From Saprospiraceae bacterium (lineage in GTDB: Bacteria; Bacteroidota; Bacteroidia; Chitinophagales; Saprospiraceae), in contig JADKGD010000002.1 in the NCBI GenBank assembly GCA_016717145.1, positions 341,167 to 405,166 on the forward strand: a stretch of DNA of 64,000 nucleotides, written 5' to 3'. Below, one piece after another: positions 18,249 through 27,494 of the stretch. Made by a program: the position numbers and the translations under genes. The stretch's first letter is position 1; each line of letters opens with the position of its first letter. Under the pieces are notes generated by a model. It had not been told where the DNA came from, did not search any database, and saw only the letters and a list, made by a program, of their open reading frames with translations.

Positions 18249-19383
18249 ATGTATAAAAAAAAATATGATATCATTCTTTTTGGCGCCACGGGATTTACGG
18301 GTACACTGGTAGCCAAATATATATCAGCCCATTCCGCATTAGAGGGAATATCCTGGGCGATTGCTGGAAGAGATGAAAAAAAACTCAAAGTAATTCAGGA
18401 TGGTCTTACAGATACTCCTGATGTTATTTTAGTTGATGTCAAAGATTCTGACTCCCTGGACGGTATGGCATCTCAAACCAAAATTATTATGAACACTGTG
18501 GGACCCTTTAACTGGTACGGTAAAAATGTAGTTAAAGCAAGTATTGATAATCATACCCATTACATAGATATTACTGGCGAACCGTCTTTTGTGGCAGACG
18601 TGTACAACACATATTTTCAAGATGCTGTTGGTCGAGAATCATGTATAGTAAATTGTTGCGGATTTGATAGTATACCCGCAGATTTTGCAGCATGGATGAC
18701 GGCAAAAGCTGCCTAAAGACGAACCTAAGACACTAAAAACTTTTATAAGGACCAATGCTATGTTTTCAGGAGGTACGTTGACAACCGCTATTCAGGCATT
18801 ACATATGGAAGTAGAAAAAAAGTCGATCAAAACAAAGATCAAAAAACATCCAGAGGCACCAAAGCTGCCCTTAAAAATCCATTATGATAAGGACATTAAA
18901 GGCTGGGCTCTTCCTATGCCGGTAGTTGATCCACATATTGTCAAGAGGAGTGCATACCGATTGCCTGAAGATTATGGAGTAGCGGTAACTTATGGACAGT
19001 TTTTTGTTAGGTCATCGTTTGGAAAGGTACTTAAAACTATTTTGCCGATTGTTTCAGCTATGTTTTTGGTTAGATTTAAGGCGTTTAGAAATCGAATGTT
19101 TGCCAGATTTAAACCAGGGACCGGACCTAGTGAGGAGCGAAGAGCCAATAGCAAATTTGAAGTGATTTGTTTTGGTAAATCAACTTCAGCAGAAGCAAAA
19201 ACAATTTTCTCAGGTGGAGATCCAGGCTATAACGAAACTTCTAAAATGTTTGCTCAAGCCGCATTTTGTCTTTTGGATAAAATAAAAAACAATAATATAA
19301 ATTTTGGTGTCTTAACTCCTGTGGAAGCGTTTGGAATGAACCTTGTCGACAGATTACGAAAAGAAGGCATTCACATAGATTAG
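18249..19383 (+). CDS. Saccharopine dehydrogenase / trans-acting enoyl reductase family protein (frameshifted)
   Basis: The joined product has about 377 residues. A Rossmann nucleotide site, ILFGATGFTGTLVAKY, lies near the N-terminus, followed by TVGPFNWYG and HYIDITGEP, which are typical of this family; CCGFDSIPADF and later FSGGTLTTAI are further family blocks. The frame breaks in the A4 run at 18704-18707: dropping one A converts MTAKAA-stop into MTAKLPKDEPKTLK and joins the second frame. Relatives include eukaryotic SCCPDH and mycobacterial enoyl reductases. The substrate here is unknown. Confidence 0.82.
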
Positions 19384-19649
19384 AAACTTTTATATCTTAG
19401 GTAAATCTTAGAAATAATATCTGCCAGTTTATAATCTTTATCTGTGATTGTATTTCCGGCATCGTGTGTAGTGAGTATAATTTGAATATGATTGTAGTTA
19501 TTGGACCAAAACGGATGATGATTTAATTTCTCAACATGCATGGCGACTTCAGTCATAAAAGCAAACGCCTGAATAAAGTCCTTAAATGTAAAATCAGCAA
19601 TAATACGATTGTTATCTTCTTTCCAGGTCATATGCGTTTCTTTAAACAT
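19380..19649 (-). CDS. Pterin-4a-carbinolamine dehydratase
   Basis: The product is 89 residues from ATG 19649, or 83 from ATG 19631. The active-site block EKLNHHPFWSNNYNHI and the following LTTHDAGNTITDKDYKLA match the PCD/DCoH family, which dehydrates 4a-hydroxytetrahydropterin during aromatic amino-acid hydroxylation. A longer frame runs back to 19736 into the pth coding region, which is less likely. It lies 40 bases downstream of pth on the same strand, so the two may share a transcript. Confidence 0.9.
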   Translation of the reverse strand: MFKETHMTWKEDNNRIIADFTFKDFIQAFAFMTEVAMHVEKLNHHPFWSNNYNHIQIILTTHDAGNTITDKDYKLADIISKIYLRYKSF

Positions 19650-19689
19650 TAAACAAAACAGCCTACCGGAATGTTTCGGAATATTTTGA

Positions 19690-20250
19690 TTACTTGTTAA
19701 GACTTTCAGTTGTAAGTTTAAACCCAATAGTAACAAAATTTTTCACAGCAAGCGCTGCCTTTTCTATCATAATTTCTACTTTTTCTTTCTCTTCTTTTTT
19801 CCACTTTCCCAGCACAAAATTGACTTGAGAGCCCGCATGAAAGTCCTGGCCAATACCCATACGAAGCCTCATATAATTAGCGTGGCCAAATTTTATTTGA
19901 ATATCTTTAAGCCCATTGTGTCCGCCATCGCTACCCTTTTCCCGTAATCTCATCTTACCTAGATCAAGATGAATATCATCAACAATGACAAGAAGATTTT
20001 CCGGCAATATTTTATGTTTATCCATCCAATATTTGACCGCTTTTCCACTTAGGTTCATATAAGTAGATGGTTTAAGCAAGATTAAAGTTCGACCTTTGTA
20101 TTTTATTTCTGCCATATCACCATAAGTATTTTGGAAATATTTAATTCCCGCGTCCTGAGCGATAAAATCCACCACAGCAAAACCTATATTATGTCTTGTA
20201 TTTTCATATTCTGACCCGATATTACCAAGGCCAACAATTAAATATTTCAT
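19690..20250 (-). CDS. pth: Peptidyl-tRNA hydrolase
   Basis: The product is 186 residues from the preferred ATG 20250. YLIVGLGNIGSEYENTRHNIGF at the N-terminus contains the catalytic His and the substrate Asn, followed by KPSTYMNLSGKAV, and VDDIHLDLGKMRLR with GSDGGHNGLKDI in the centre. Pth releases peptidyl-tRNA that drops off stalled ribosomes. An upstream ATG at 20304 would add 18 residues atypical for the family and lies almost at the predicted transcription start, so it was not chosen. Confidence 0.95.
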   Translation of the reverse strand: MKYLIVGLGNIGSEYENTRHNIGFAVVDFIAQDAGIKYFQNTYGDMAEIKYKGRTLILLKPSTYMNLSGKAVKYWMDKHKILPENLLVIVDDIHLDLGKMRLREKGSDGGHNGLKDIQIKFGHANYMRLRMGIGQDFHAGSQVNFVLGKWKKEEKEKVEIMIEKAALAVKNFVTIGFKLTTESLNK

Positions 20251-20308
20251 TGCTTCAGAATTTATTTCCGATATATTAAATAAGTTCAGTAGCCAGTGTT
20301 TCATGGGT

Positions 20309-20316
20309 CAAAAATA
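20309..20316 (-). promoter_or_regulatory. Possible promoter -7 box of pth
   Basis: The minus-strand sequence is TATTTTTG. Its position, five bases above ATG 20304, supports the use of ATG 20250. Confidence 0.35.
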
Positions 20317-20433
20317 ATCATTTGAATGTTATAAAGGGGTTTACTAAATAAAATTTTTAAAATGTAATATAAGCAGCAACAAAGTCTTTTATTCATGATT
20401 ATTAAACTTAAACTTAAAAATGCCTAACTGAAT

Positions 20434-20441
20434 TATCTTTG
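20434..20441 (+). promoter_or_regulatory. Promoter -7 box upstream of the radical SAM gene
   Basis: TATCTTTG, the same octamer as upstream of gyrB and porW, lies 113 bases before the ATG at 20555. This leaves a leader of about 100 bases in which I see no defined structure. Confidence 0.4.
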
Positions 20442-20554
20442 TACCTTTACACGACAGAAGAATTAAAAAAGATATTTATAATAAACATCAATGATGTTTT
20501 TATACAATGAATAGATACAAGCGCGTTAATAAAGTAATTAATGTACATTCATAA

Positions 20555-21577
20555 ATGAATTTATATCTAAGGGATATTATAGGTTTTATGCGGAAGATGA
20601 CGTGTAGAAGAGCAATAAATGCAGCTGGATTATTGACATCTTACCAACTTACGAAATGGGTAGGAAAGCCTATTCAGTGGGGTATGCCCATGACCATATC
20701 CATAGAACCTACCACTGCCTGTAATCTGCGGTGCCCCGAGTGCCCTTCGGGACTTCGTAGTTTTAATAGGGAAACAGGAAATCTAAAAGAAGATTTTTTT
20801 AGAAGAACCATTGACGAACTTTACAAAGATCTTGTTTACCTTATTTTTTATTTTCAAGGTGAGCCATACATCAATCCCAAATTTTTGGATATGGTAAGAT
20901 ACGCGTCAAAAAAAGGAATTTATACCATTACGTCAACAAACGGCCATTTTCTTAATGATGAAATTTCTCGCAAAACCATTGAGTCAGGTTTGGACAGAAT
21001 GATTATATCTGTCGATGGCACCACTCAGGAAGTATATGAAAATTACAGGATAGAAGGAAAACTTGAAACGGTTTTACAAGGAGCCCGCAATGTAGTGAAA
21101 TGGAAAAAGGAGCTAAAATCTTCTACACCGCATATTATATTTCAATTCCTTGTGGTAAAACCTAATGAGCACCAAATACCTGAAATATATCGATTGGCAA
21201 AAGAGATTGGTGTTGACGAAGTCAAATTAAAAACTGCACAGATTTATGACTATAAAAATGGAAACGATCTGATTACGTCAATAGATAAATATTCACGGTA
21301 TCGTAAACAGGCAGATGGAAGTTATGTGGTCAAAAATGAATTATTGAATCATTGCTGGAAACTATGGCATGCATGCGTAATTACTTGGGATGGGCTAGTA
21401 GTACCGTGTTGTTTTGATAAAGACGCCACCCATAGATTGGGCGATGTTAAAAACGTAAAATTCAAAGAGATCTGGTATGGATCTGCGTATAAAAATTTCA
21501 GAAAATCATTGTTAAAAGGTAGGGACAAAATAGATATTTGTACCAACTGTACTGAAGGGTGCAAAGTTTGGGCTTAA
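20555..21577 (+). CDS. Radical SAM protein with SPASM-type C-terminus
   Basis: The product has 340 residues. The radical SAM cluster motif CNLRCPECP is near residue 56, with FQGEP and IISVDGTTQEVYENYR as the later SAM-barrel elements. The C-terminal region has Cys in HCWKLWHAC, VVPCCFD and DICTNCTEGC, a SPASM-like set for an auxiliary Fe-S cluster. SPASM enzymes often modify peptides or lipid-linked substrates. No peptide precursor gene is visible next door, so the substrate is unknown. Its stop overlaps the convergent PAP2-like gene by four bases. Confidence 0.85.
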   Translation: MNLYLRDIIGFMRKMTCRRAINAAGLLTSYQLTKWVGKPIQWGMPMTISIEPTTACNLRCPECPSGLRSFNRETGNLKEDFFRRTIDELYKDLVYLIFYFQGEPYINPKFLDMVRYASKKGIYTITSTNGHFLNDEISRKTIESGLDRMIISVDGTTQEVYENYRIEGKLETVLQGARNVVKWKKELKSSTPHIIFQFLVVKPNEHQIPEIYRLAKEIGVDEVKLKTAQIYDYKNGNDLITSIDKYSRYRKQADGSYVVKNELLNHCWKLWHACVITWDGLVVPCCFDKDATHRLGDVKNVKFKEIWYGSAYKNFRKSLLKGRDKIDICTNCTEGCKVWA

Positions 21578-22266
21578 GTAAGCATTTTATTTCTAAACCC
21601 AAGTTCTTTGAGGATTTCTCCGCTTCGCTGAAATTTCTTGAAGTCGTTTAAGAAAAGGGTATTCCCCAGATAGATGCTGATTTTGTAAGTAATTACAGAA
21701 AAGAAAGGAGCCGCCAGGACATCTATTGAATAATGTACATGCTGCAATAGTAATAATCCACCGACAAGAACTCCGGAAATCAATAAAAGTCTTTTCATCC
21801 ACATTTCATGAACTAAAAAACCGACAAGTATAAGATTTGCAGTGTGCCCAGAAAAAAACAAATCTTTTAACAAGACCTGACCACCATAAAACATATTTTC
21901 AATAATAGGATCTGTAAGTGGTATAATGTGTATTGGTGCTTCGAGGACAACAAAGTATAATGTAATTGATCTAAAAATACAGATCATAATAGACGCAATA
22001 AAAAAATAAACTGTTGTTGTCGGGCTTCGCAAAATAAAGGCCAAAGCTAAAAATATAGGCATCAAAGTGAGCAAACTAGTAGTTCTGCTCACATTTATAG
22101 GCATAAATAAATTTAAAATTGGATCGTCAAAAGAGACACCAATTCTATTTTCGTTCCATATCATATATTCAGAAAATAAAGAAACCACAGCACCAACCAT
22201 AATGGCTAATAAAATAATCTTAAGTAATCTGATATGGGAAGTTAAATAAGGTTTCCAACGTAGCAT
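21574..22266 (-). CDS. PAP2-like / sphingomyelin-synthase-related membrane phosphatase
   Basis: The product has 230 residues and about six hydrophobic segments. FFSGHTANLILVGFLV near residue 140 and HVHYSIDVLAAP near 190 carry the His/Asp catalytic pattern of the PAP2_C group, which includes sphingomyelin synthase and phosphatidic-acid phosphatase-like enzymes. It acts in the inner membrane on a lipid phosphate or by phosphohead-group transfer. Saprospiria make sphingolipids, which would fit, but the substrate is not shown by the sequence. Confidence 0.75.
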   Translation of the reverse strand: MLRWKPYLTSHIRLLKIILLAIMVGAVVSLFSEYMIWNENRIGVSFDDPILNLFMPINVSRTTSLLTLMPIFLALAFILRSPTTTVYFFIASIMICIFRSITLYFVVLEAPIHIIPLTDPIIENMFYGGQVLLKDLFFSGHTANLILVGFLVHEMWMKRLLLISGVLVGGLLLLQHVHYSIDVLAAPFFSVITYKISIYLGNTLFLNDFKKFQRSGEILKELGFRNKMLT

Positions 22267-22294
22267 TAGGAAAGTGATTCATTTGAAAAGACAA

Positions 22295-22324
22295 CAAAGG
22301 TATGAATTTAATAAAAAAAATCAA
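22295..22324 (-). promoter_or_regulatory. Promoter of the PAP2-like gene
   Basis: On the minus strand TTG (22324-22322), exactly 19 bases, then TACCTTTG (22302-22295). This is a near-perfect Bacteroidota promoter, 28 bases above the start codon. Confidence 0.6.
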
Positions 22325-22354
22325 GGGATAGTTTAATTTTAAATCAAATAGTTT

Positions 22355-22362
22355 TAACTTTG
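22355..22362 (+). promoter_or_regulatory. Promoter -7 box of tRNA-Gln
   Basis: TAACTTTG ends 17 bases before the first base of the mature tRNA. Confidence 0.5.
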
Positions 22363-22379
22363 CGCCCGAATTCCAATAA

Positions 22380-22450
22380 TGACCCATGGTGTAATGGTAA
22401 CACTCCGGTTTTTGGTACCGTCATTCTAGGTTCGAGTCCTAGTGGGTCAA
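22380..22450 (+). tRNA. trnQ: tRNA-Gln (anticodon UUG)
   Basis: The cloverleaf is complete. The acceptor stem TGACCCA (22380-22386) pairs with TGGGTCA (22443-22449), and the discriminator is A (22450). The D stem is GTGT/ACAC. The anticodon loop TTTTGGT (22410-22416) places TTG at 22412-22414, and the anticodon stem has one terminal mismatch (C-T). The T arm is CTAGG-TTCGAGT-CCTAG. CCA is not encoded in full. The length is 71 bases. Confidence 0.95.
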
Positions 22451-22454
22451 CAAT

Positions 22455-22490
22455 AACCCTTGATAACTAATTGATTGTCAAGGGTTTTTT
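22455..22490 (+). terminator. Rho-independent terminator of tRNA-Gln
   Basis: The nine-base stem AACCCTTGA (22455-22463) pairs with TCAAGGGTT (22478-22486), enclosing a 14-base loop, and is followed by TTTT. Confidence 0.75.
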
Positions 22491-22658
22491 GTTTTTAATA
22501 GTCCTTAGAGTTGGCATTAGAAGGGGTTATTAAAATTTAGTTTGATTAAATTTTCAAAATTAAATAAGATCTGAAGGTACAGAAATAGCGTAAAATGTGA
22601 AAGTAAATTAATTTCATTAAATTGAGTGAGGTTTGTCCCCGGTAAATTCTGAATGGAT

Positions 22659-22702
22659 ATTCCGGTGATACTGACCCCCCATTCCGGCGATATTGACCCC
22701 CC
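22659..22702. repeat. Two tandem 22-bp imperfect repeats, IS21-type terminus
   Basis: Units 22659-22680 and 22681-22702 abut and differ at only two positions (GGTGATACT versus GGCGATATT). Each ends in a run of six C. Multiple direct repeats of this kind are the transposase-binding ends of IS21-family elements, and the istB gene that follows supports this. Confidence 0.7.
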
Positions 22703-22741
22703 TGATAATATGGTGATCCTATCCGCTTAGGTATGACAAAA

Positions 22742-23451
22742 TTACCGATTTTTTCTTAAACTTTCTCCTTTGAGTTCAATTTTTATATGATGAATGTACT
22801 AACGAAGTCCAAAATAAAACGGCAATTGTTTTCCCCGATGATATCAAACCATGAGGCCAGTGGTACTGTGATGCCAGGATTGTTGCTTTACTCCGTCTGT
22901 CTTCTATGAGTTCCATAAAATCGAGCTGTTGTTCTTTTCCAGATGCATTGCTCCAAAATCATCGAGTATGAGTAAATCTGTTTTAGAGTTTTATCAAAAA
23001 CCTATAGATGCTACCATTTATTCGACATTTTCGTTTTCATCATGAGTTTTGCATCATTGTAATAGGCTACTTTATATCCGAGCATACACCGCCTGATGAC
23101 CAAGAGCTGACGCCAGATATGATTTACCACAACCTGTAGCTCCGGTGATAATGACCGATGATCCTTCAGTGATAAAATTACCTTGTTGCCAGAGAGGTAA
23201 GCAGAGACTTGTCCAAACCGCGTGAAGCGTCGTAACGATCTGTTCGATAGTAGCCCGATAGCGGAAAGCTGCATTTTTGTCAGCCGGCTGGTGCGGCGAT
23301 TACTCCCGTTCAATGAGTTCAGTATCGAGGAGCATTTCAATACCTTCTACGAGATTGAGATCGTGCTGCCTACGCGTATCCACGATGGCCTGCCAGGATT
23401 TTTTCATTCCGCTTAGTCTTAACTCTGAGAGTTGCATTCAATGGTTTGCAT
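22742..23451 (-). pseudogene. istB: IstB-like transposition helper ATPase, disrupted
   Basis: Reading the minus strand across frames gives a near full-length IstB of about 236 residues. The N-terminal block ends with LIERE and RRTSRLTKMQL. The Walker A site is GATGCGKS, followed by YLASALGHQA, MLGYKVAYYNDA and the C-terminal HHIKIELKGESLRK, with the stop at 22742-22744. At least four single-base or small indels scatter these blocks over three frames, for example around 23255 and 23080. No long reading frame survives, so it is non-functional as written. Confidence 0.75.
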
Positions 23452-23503
23452 AATTTGTTGGATGTTTAAATGATTAATGAATAATGAAATATTAAATAAA
23501 AAA

Positions 23504-23523
23504 ATCACTACTAACCGACTTAA
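23504..23523. repeat. Left terminal inverted repeat of the IS4 element
   Basis: ATCACTACTAACCGACTTAA; the right end, read in reverse complement, is the same except for one base (ATCACTATTAACCGACTTAA). Confidence 0.85.
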
Positions 23524-23537
23524 AAAAACAAAAAACA

Positions 23538-23560
23538 GGGTTAACCTGAAAGGTTAACCC
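23538..23560 (+). terminator. Hairpin at the left end of the IS4 element
   Basis: GGGTTAACC (23538-23546) pairs perfectly with GGTTAACCC (23552-23560) around TGAAA, followed by GTTTTG. It lies between the inverted repeat and the transposase ATG. Such hairpins in insertion sequences block transcription or translation entering from outside. Confidence 0.5.
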
Positions 23561-23597
23561 GTTTTGTCGTACCTTTTGGCTACCAAACACATCCAGT

Positions 23598-24826
23598 ATG
23601 ACGGTCAAAGATAATTCAAAAAATTTAGTCGGTCAGCCAATTTTCAAACAATTGATTGATTTTATACCGAGATCAGAGTTTGATGTACTTGCCTTAACGC
23701 ATCAGACTGATAAACATTACAGGACTTTTACTGCCTGGACACAATTAATCACCATGCTTTTTGGAATACTAAACAGGTGTGATTCTATGGGTGAAATATG
23801 TGATGGAATGATGGGTTTGCAGGGTAAATTGAACCATCTTGGATTAGAATCATCTCCTGCAAAGAGTACTGCTGGCGATGGGTTAAGAGAACGGGATAAT
23901 GTATTTTTCGAAAAGCTATATTTTAAACTCCTAGATCACTTTAAGCCAATTTTGTCGGTCAGCCGCATTAATAATGTATCATTTAGCGACCTGTTTATCT
24001 TTGACTCGAGTACTATTAGACTTTTTTCTGACATTATGAAAGGTGTCGGACGTAATCCGAAGGATGAAGGCAAGAAGAAAGGCGGTCTCAAAGTGCATAT
24101 GCTGATTGATGCGCATGCGGATACTCCCACTTTTGTAAAAATCAGTGAAGCGAAGTGTCACGATAAAACATTTATGCAATATCTTAATCTTCCTGAGCAC
24201 AGTATGGTGGTCTTTGACAGGGCTTATAATCACTATCTCCAATTTGCAAAATTCACGGAAAATACAATCAATTTTGTATGTAGATTGAAGAGTAATGCTG
24301 TGTATGATATTATTGAACAAACTTATTGCAAAGAACTGAACGAGCTAGAATATGGTGTGACAAAAGAAGAGCATATTCACCTGAAATACAAGGAGAAAGA
24401 AGAAGAGAAGACACTTTGCCTACGCAAAGTTACTTACAGAGACGAAAAAGGAAGGGTGTATGAGTTTATCTGCAATAACTTTGAAATAAAGAGAGAAGAA
24501 GTGGCTTATATCTATAAGCTCAGATGGAATATAGAGCTACTGTTCAAGAAATTAAAACAAAATTTTCAATTACATTTTTCTATTCAGAGGGAGAAAACGG
24601 CATTAAGACACAGGTGTGGTGTACATTGATCGCACAATTACTTCTATTGGTACTAAAAGTAAAATCTGAAACTAAAAAAGCATTTTCGACTGTCGCCGCT
24701 CTAGTGAGAATCCATATGATAAGCCTAATAGACGTTTTTTGGATGGTAGAGAATAGTCGAAGGACGTATGTAAAAGTAAAAAAAATAAAAAATAAATCCC
24801 CATGCGCTCAATTATCCATCTTTTAA
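23598..24826 (+). CDS. IS4-family transposase with DUF4372 domain (frameshifted)
   Basis: The N-terminal DUF4372 domain (PIFKQLIDFIPRSEFD onward) binds the ends. The catalytic core has Asp in FDSSTIRLF, Asp in VFDRAYNHY and Glu in YKLRWNIELLFKKLK, which also carries the Y-x2-R-x3-E-x6-K signature. The frame breaks at the T5 run 24575-24579; adding one T gives LHFFYSEGENGIKTQVWC and continues to 24826. As written the protein stops at 24629, after the catalytic Glu but before the C-terminal helices. The IS is therefore either inactive or affected by a base-call error. Confidence 0.85.
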
Positions 24827-24906
24827 AACAAGGGGTACTATGTATCGTTATAAACAATGGACCTTGAAAGTCAGTTGTTTAGGTGAGAGATTTGATGCAT
24901 TTTAAT

Positions 24907-24926
24907 TTAAGTCGGTTAATAGTGAT
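24907..24926. repeat. Right terminal inverted repeat of the IS4 element
   Basis: TTAAGTCGGTTAATAGTGAT, the reverse complement of the left end with one mismatch. Confidence 0.85.
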
Positions 24927-24943
24927 AAATAATAATTAATAAA

Positions 24944-26874
24944 TCACCTAAAAATAACGAATTCGTCCTTCGATTTTGCTGCCTCGGTTTCGGATTCATT
25001 AGAATCTATCGGTGCATTTTCTCCATGCCTTCAACAGTTATTCGATCCTGATTTATACCCGCCTTAATAATGGCTTCGGCAACGGATTTGCCTTTTTGAG
25101 ATAGACCTACATTACCCCAGATTTTCCAACGTTATCGGTATGGCCTGATATTTTTATTTTCTATGCGAGGATTTAAATTGAATAGTTGGGATAGCTGCAT
25201 GATTTCAATGTTGGATTCTGCCAACAAACTCTGTTGAACCCGATTTTAAAAATATTGTGCATCACAACTGGCTTGCTTGTCTACTAATGTCAACAGCATT
25301 TCTTGGAATTGGACCAATGAAATGCTAAGGACATAAGGCTTGTAAAGTAAACTATCGTATGAAAGGTTAAAGTTTTTGAATAGTATATATAGTTTTATTT
25401 TCCACGATATGAAGCATAATTTTTACCTGTTGTTATACTTGAAATAGTAAAATATCCATCATTAATTGTTAATATTTGAAATGTTTTTGTGCCAGTAGCA
25501 AGATCAATTATATTAACATTTGCAGGGATATAAGTATTGGTTACAGCGTCTTTATATATCCCTTTGAACAAAAGTCGTTGGTTTTGGACGGGCTCCTTCA
25601 TATAATTCGAATGAATTTTATATTTAAATTATTTAATCGTTTACCTGTTTTAAAATCTGTATCACTTGGTGTACAGGTTTTCCCATCCAGAGAGTACTAA
25701 GGCACCTTCAGATCCTTCAGTGTTAATCTTGATAACCAATATTTAATGGGTGTGGTCCAAGCATCAGTTTGTCTTTTTCGGCCGTAATAGATATCAAAAT
25801 TACCCATACCGGGTCTGGCGTCAGATCTGAAATATAGGGTTTGGCCATCGGGATGTAAAAAAGGGGTCTCATCCTTGCCGGATGTATTAATGGTAGGACC
25901 TAAATTAATGGGAGTAACCCAGGCATTTTTTTCATTTTTATAGGTTTCATCCAAATATCTGAACCACCCATTGTTCCTTTCCTTCCCTTGTACTGCTTAT
26001 AATGTATTGCCATTAGGGAGATAAGTTCGGTCTAGAATCCAAGCTGCGGAGTTTAATTTTATGGCCCATATTAACTGGAACAGACCATTTATTATTTTGT
26101 GTAATTGGAGCTGTATCAATCACAACCACCAAAGGCATCACGTCCTACCACAAGCTGTAAACACTAAAAATTTTCCATCGGCAGGACAAGGTATGGGCTC
26201 CCTCATTTTGCCCCATTCATTTCAAACATTGGCGCAGCTTTGCCAAATCCCAGACTGTCTTTACAGAAATATAAAAATCTTCCCTGGCCTCCAACCCTTC
26301 TCGTGAAAATCAATGTGCTTCCGTCTAAAGATATACTAGGCAGGCATTCTGATAATTTGAGTTAATATTTGGTCCAAGACTGACTGTTTCTAAATGGTAC
26401 AGGTTTTTTAGCGCTTCCAAAAAATAAAAACATATTATCACGGGAGTAATTTAGTTTTTTTTACTTTTCCAAATTTATATGTTCCCTTTCTATAAATTTA
26501 TCAAAATTTTGTGCAGCGAGTAAATATTTTTAATTCCATTTCAGTGACAGCCAGAGGAAAATACATCTCGACACCATTCAGGGTTAATTTTTATGGCATT
26601 CATAAAAGAACTTCTGCTTTCAAATAATCTTTATTAGAAAAATAATTACTTGCGAGTGACGTAAAACACCTTCTGTAAAATCAGGTTTCTTTTTAATAAG
26701 TCCTGTATTTGGCGTTACTTTTTTTTATAGTCTCCTTTGAGCTGCTTTAGCTTCAGAAAATATTTTTAACTCATTTGGATTTCTAAGTCCAACGCTGTGG
26801 TACCTTTGACAAAAATCATTCCACAAGTTGAAAGCACTATTGAAAAACAAATATTCTTAAATTAAAACTATCAT
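24944..26874 (-). pseudogene. OmpA-family protein with PD40 propeller, multiply disrupted
   Basis: Fragments on the minus strand follow the order of the large Bacteroidota OmpA/PD40 proteins (PorE-like). TPR-like helices lie at 26500-26870. A beta-propeller at about 25690-26400 includes PTINTSGKDETPFLHPDG and TLYFRSDARPGMGNFDIYYG. A CarboxypepD-like domain (IYKDAVTNTYIPANVNII) follows near 25550. A C-terminal OmpA peptidoglycan-binding region is seen in DNVGLSQKGKSVAEAIIKAG near 25060, ending at the TGA 24944-24946. Single-base indels, such as an extra A near 25748 and an extra G near 25730, break it into frames of under 90 residues. The protein would anchor envelope complexes to peptidoglycan if intact. 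Confidence 0.72.
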
Positions 26875-26887
26875 GATAAATTTTGGG

Positions 26888-27484
26888 TCAATGTAAAATT
26901 CTTGATGTATGTTTTACAATTAACGTCCAACCCGCACTTTGAAGTGCGACTTCCATCATTTTTAAATAGTCTATTTTTTTGCTTTTCAGCTGTTTGTAAG
27001 GCGCGTTATTATTTTTTGCCTTTGTTGCAATAAATTTTAGCTTTTTTATCTGCCCATGTTGTTTTCTTGGCTAGTAACTTTGTTAAAGGTGCCCTGGCTG
27101 ATGTCATAATAGTCCAGGTCACGATCTATGGAAAGAATTTCAGGTTGGGGAATTTCATTAGTTACTGTTTTGTTTAAGCTATCAATGTTGATATTGACCT
27201 TTCAAAATCATAACCGGTAGATACTTTTGGCAGTCACCTAAGTAAGATCTTTTACCAAATAAATTAAAAAATCGTAATCATAAGACTCTTTATAATCGAA
27301 TTCGGAAAACTGACCCTTGACACTGATTAATTCTAGTGACAGTTTTGATTTTCTCAAGCATTATAGTAGTATTTTCAGCTTGTTTTGATTGAAATGTGTT
27401 TTTCATCACAAACCAAATACCCGAAACCAAAAGTGCTGTGAGAATTGATATTGCAATAATCTGTTTAATTGTAAATTTTAACAT
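26888..27484 (-). pseudogene. DUF4230-like membrane-anchored protein, disrupted
   Basis: The N-terminus has one membrane span (IIAISILTALLVSGIWFVM) followed by TTIMLEKIKTVT. After a frame change the text continues LISVKGQFSEFDYKESYDYD, then PEILSIDRDLDYYDISQGTF, and ends near MMEVALQSAGWTLIVK. These blocks in this order match DUF4230 proteins, whose function is unknown. At least three indels separate them. It lies 10 bases downstream of the DUF3108 gene on the same strand. Confidence 0.6.
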
Positions 27485-27494
27485 TCAGTATATA

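Larger units (their letters stand above)
22659..23503 (-). mobile_element. IS21-family remnant (one terminus plus istB, no istA)
   Basis: The tandem terminal repeats lie beyond the 3' end of an istB-like gene, as expected at one end of an IS21 element. In an intact element istA would lie upstream of istB, at higher coordinates. Here only about 50 bases remain before the left inverted repeat of an IS4 element at 23504, and no istA fragment is seen beyond that element. The remnant has lost istA and its other end. Confidence 0.65.
23504..24926 (+). mobile_element. IS4-family insertion sequence with complete ends
   Basis: The element is about 1,423 bp. The 20-bp terminal inverted repeats at 23504-23523 and 24907-24926 match at 19 of 20 positions. 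It contains one DDE transposase with an N-terminal DUF4372 domain. I could not identify a convincing target-site duplication in the AT-rich flanks. Confidence 0.85.

Noticed and set aside
22500..22658. Possible gene or RNA between the tRNA terminator and the IS21 end
   Set aside because: No open frame, hairpin or promoter box stands out; plain AT-rich DNA.
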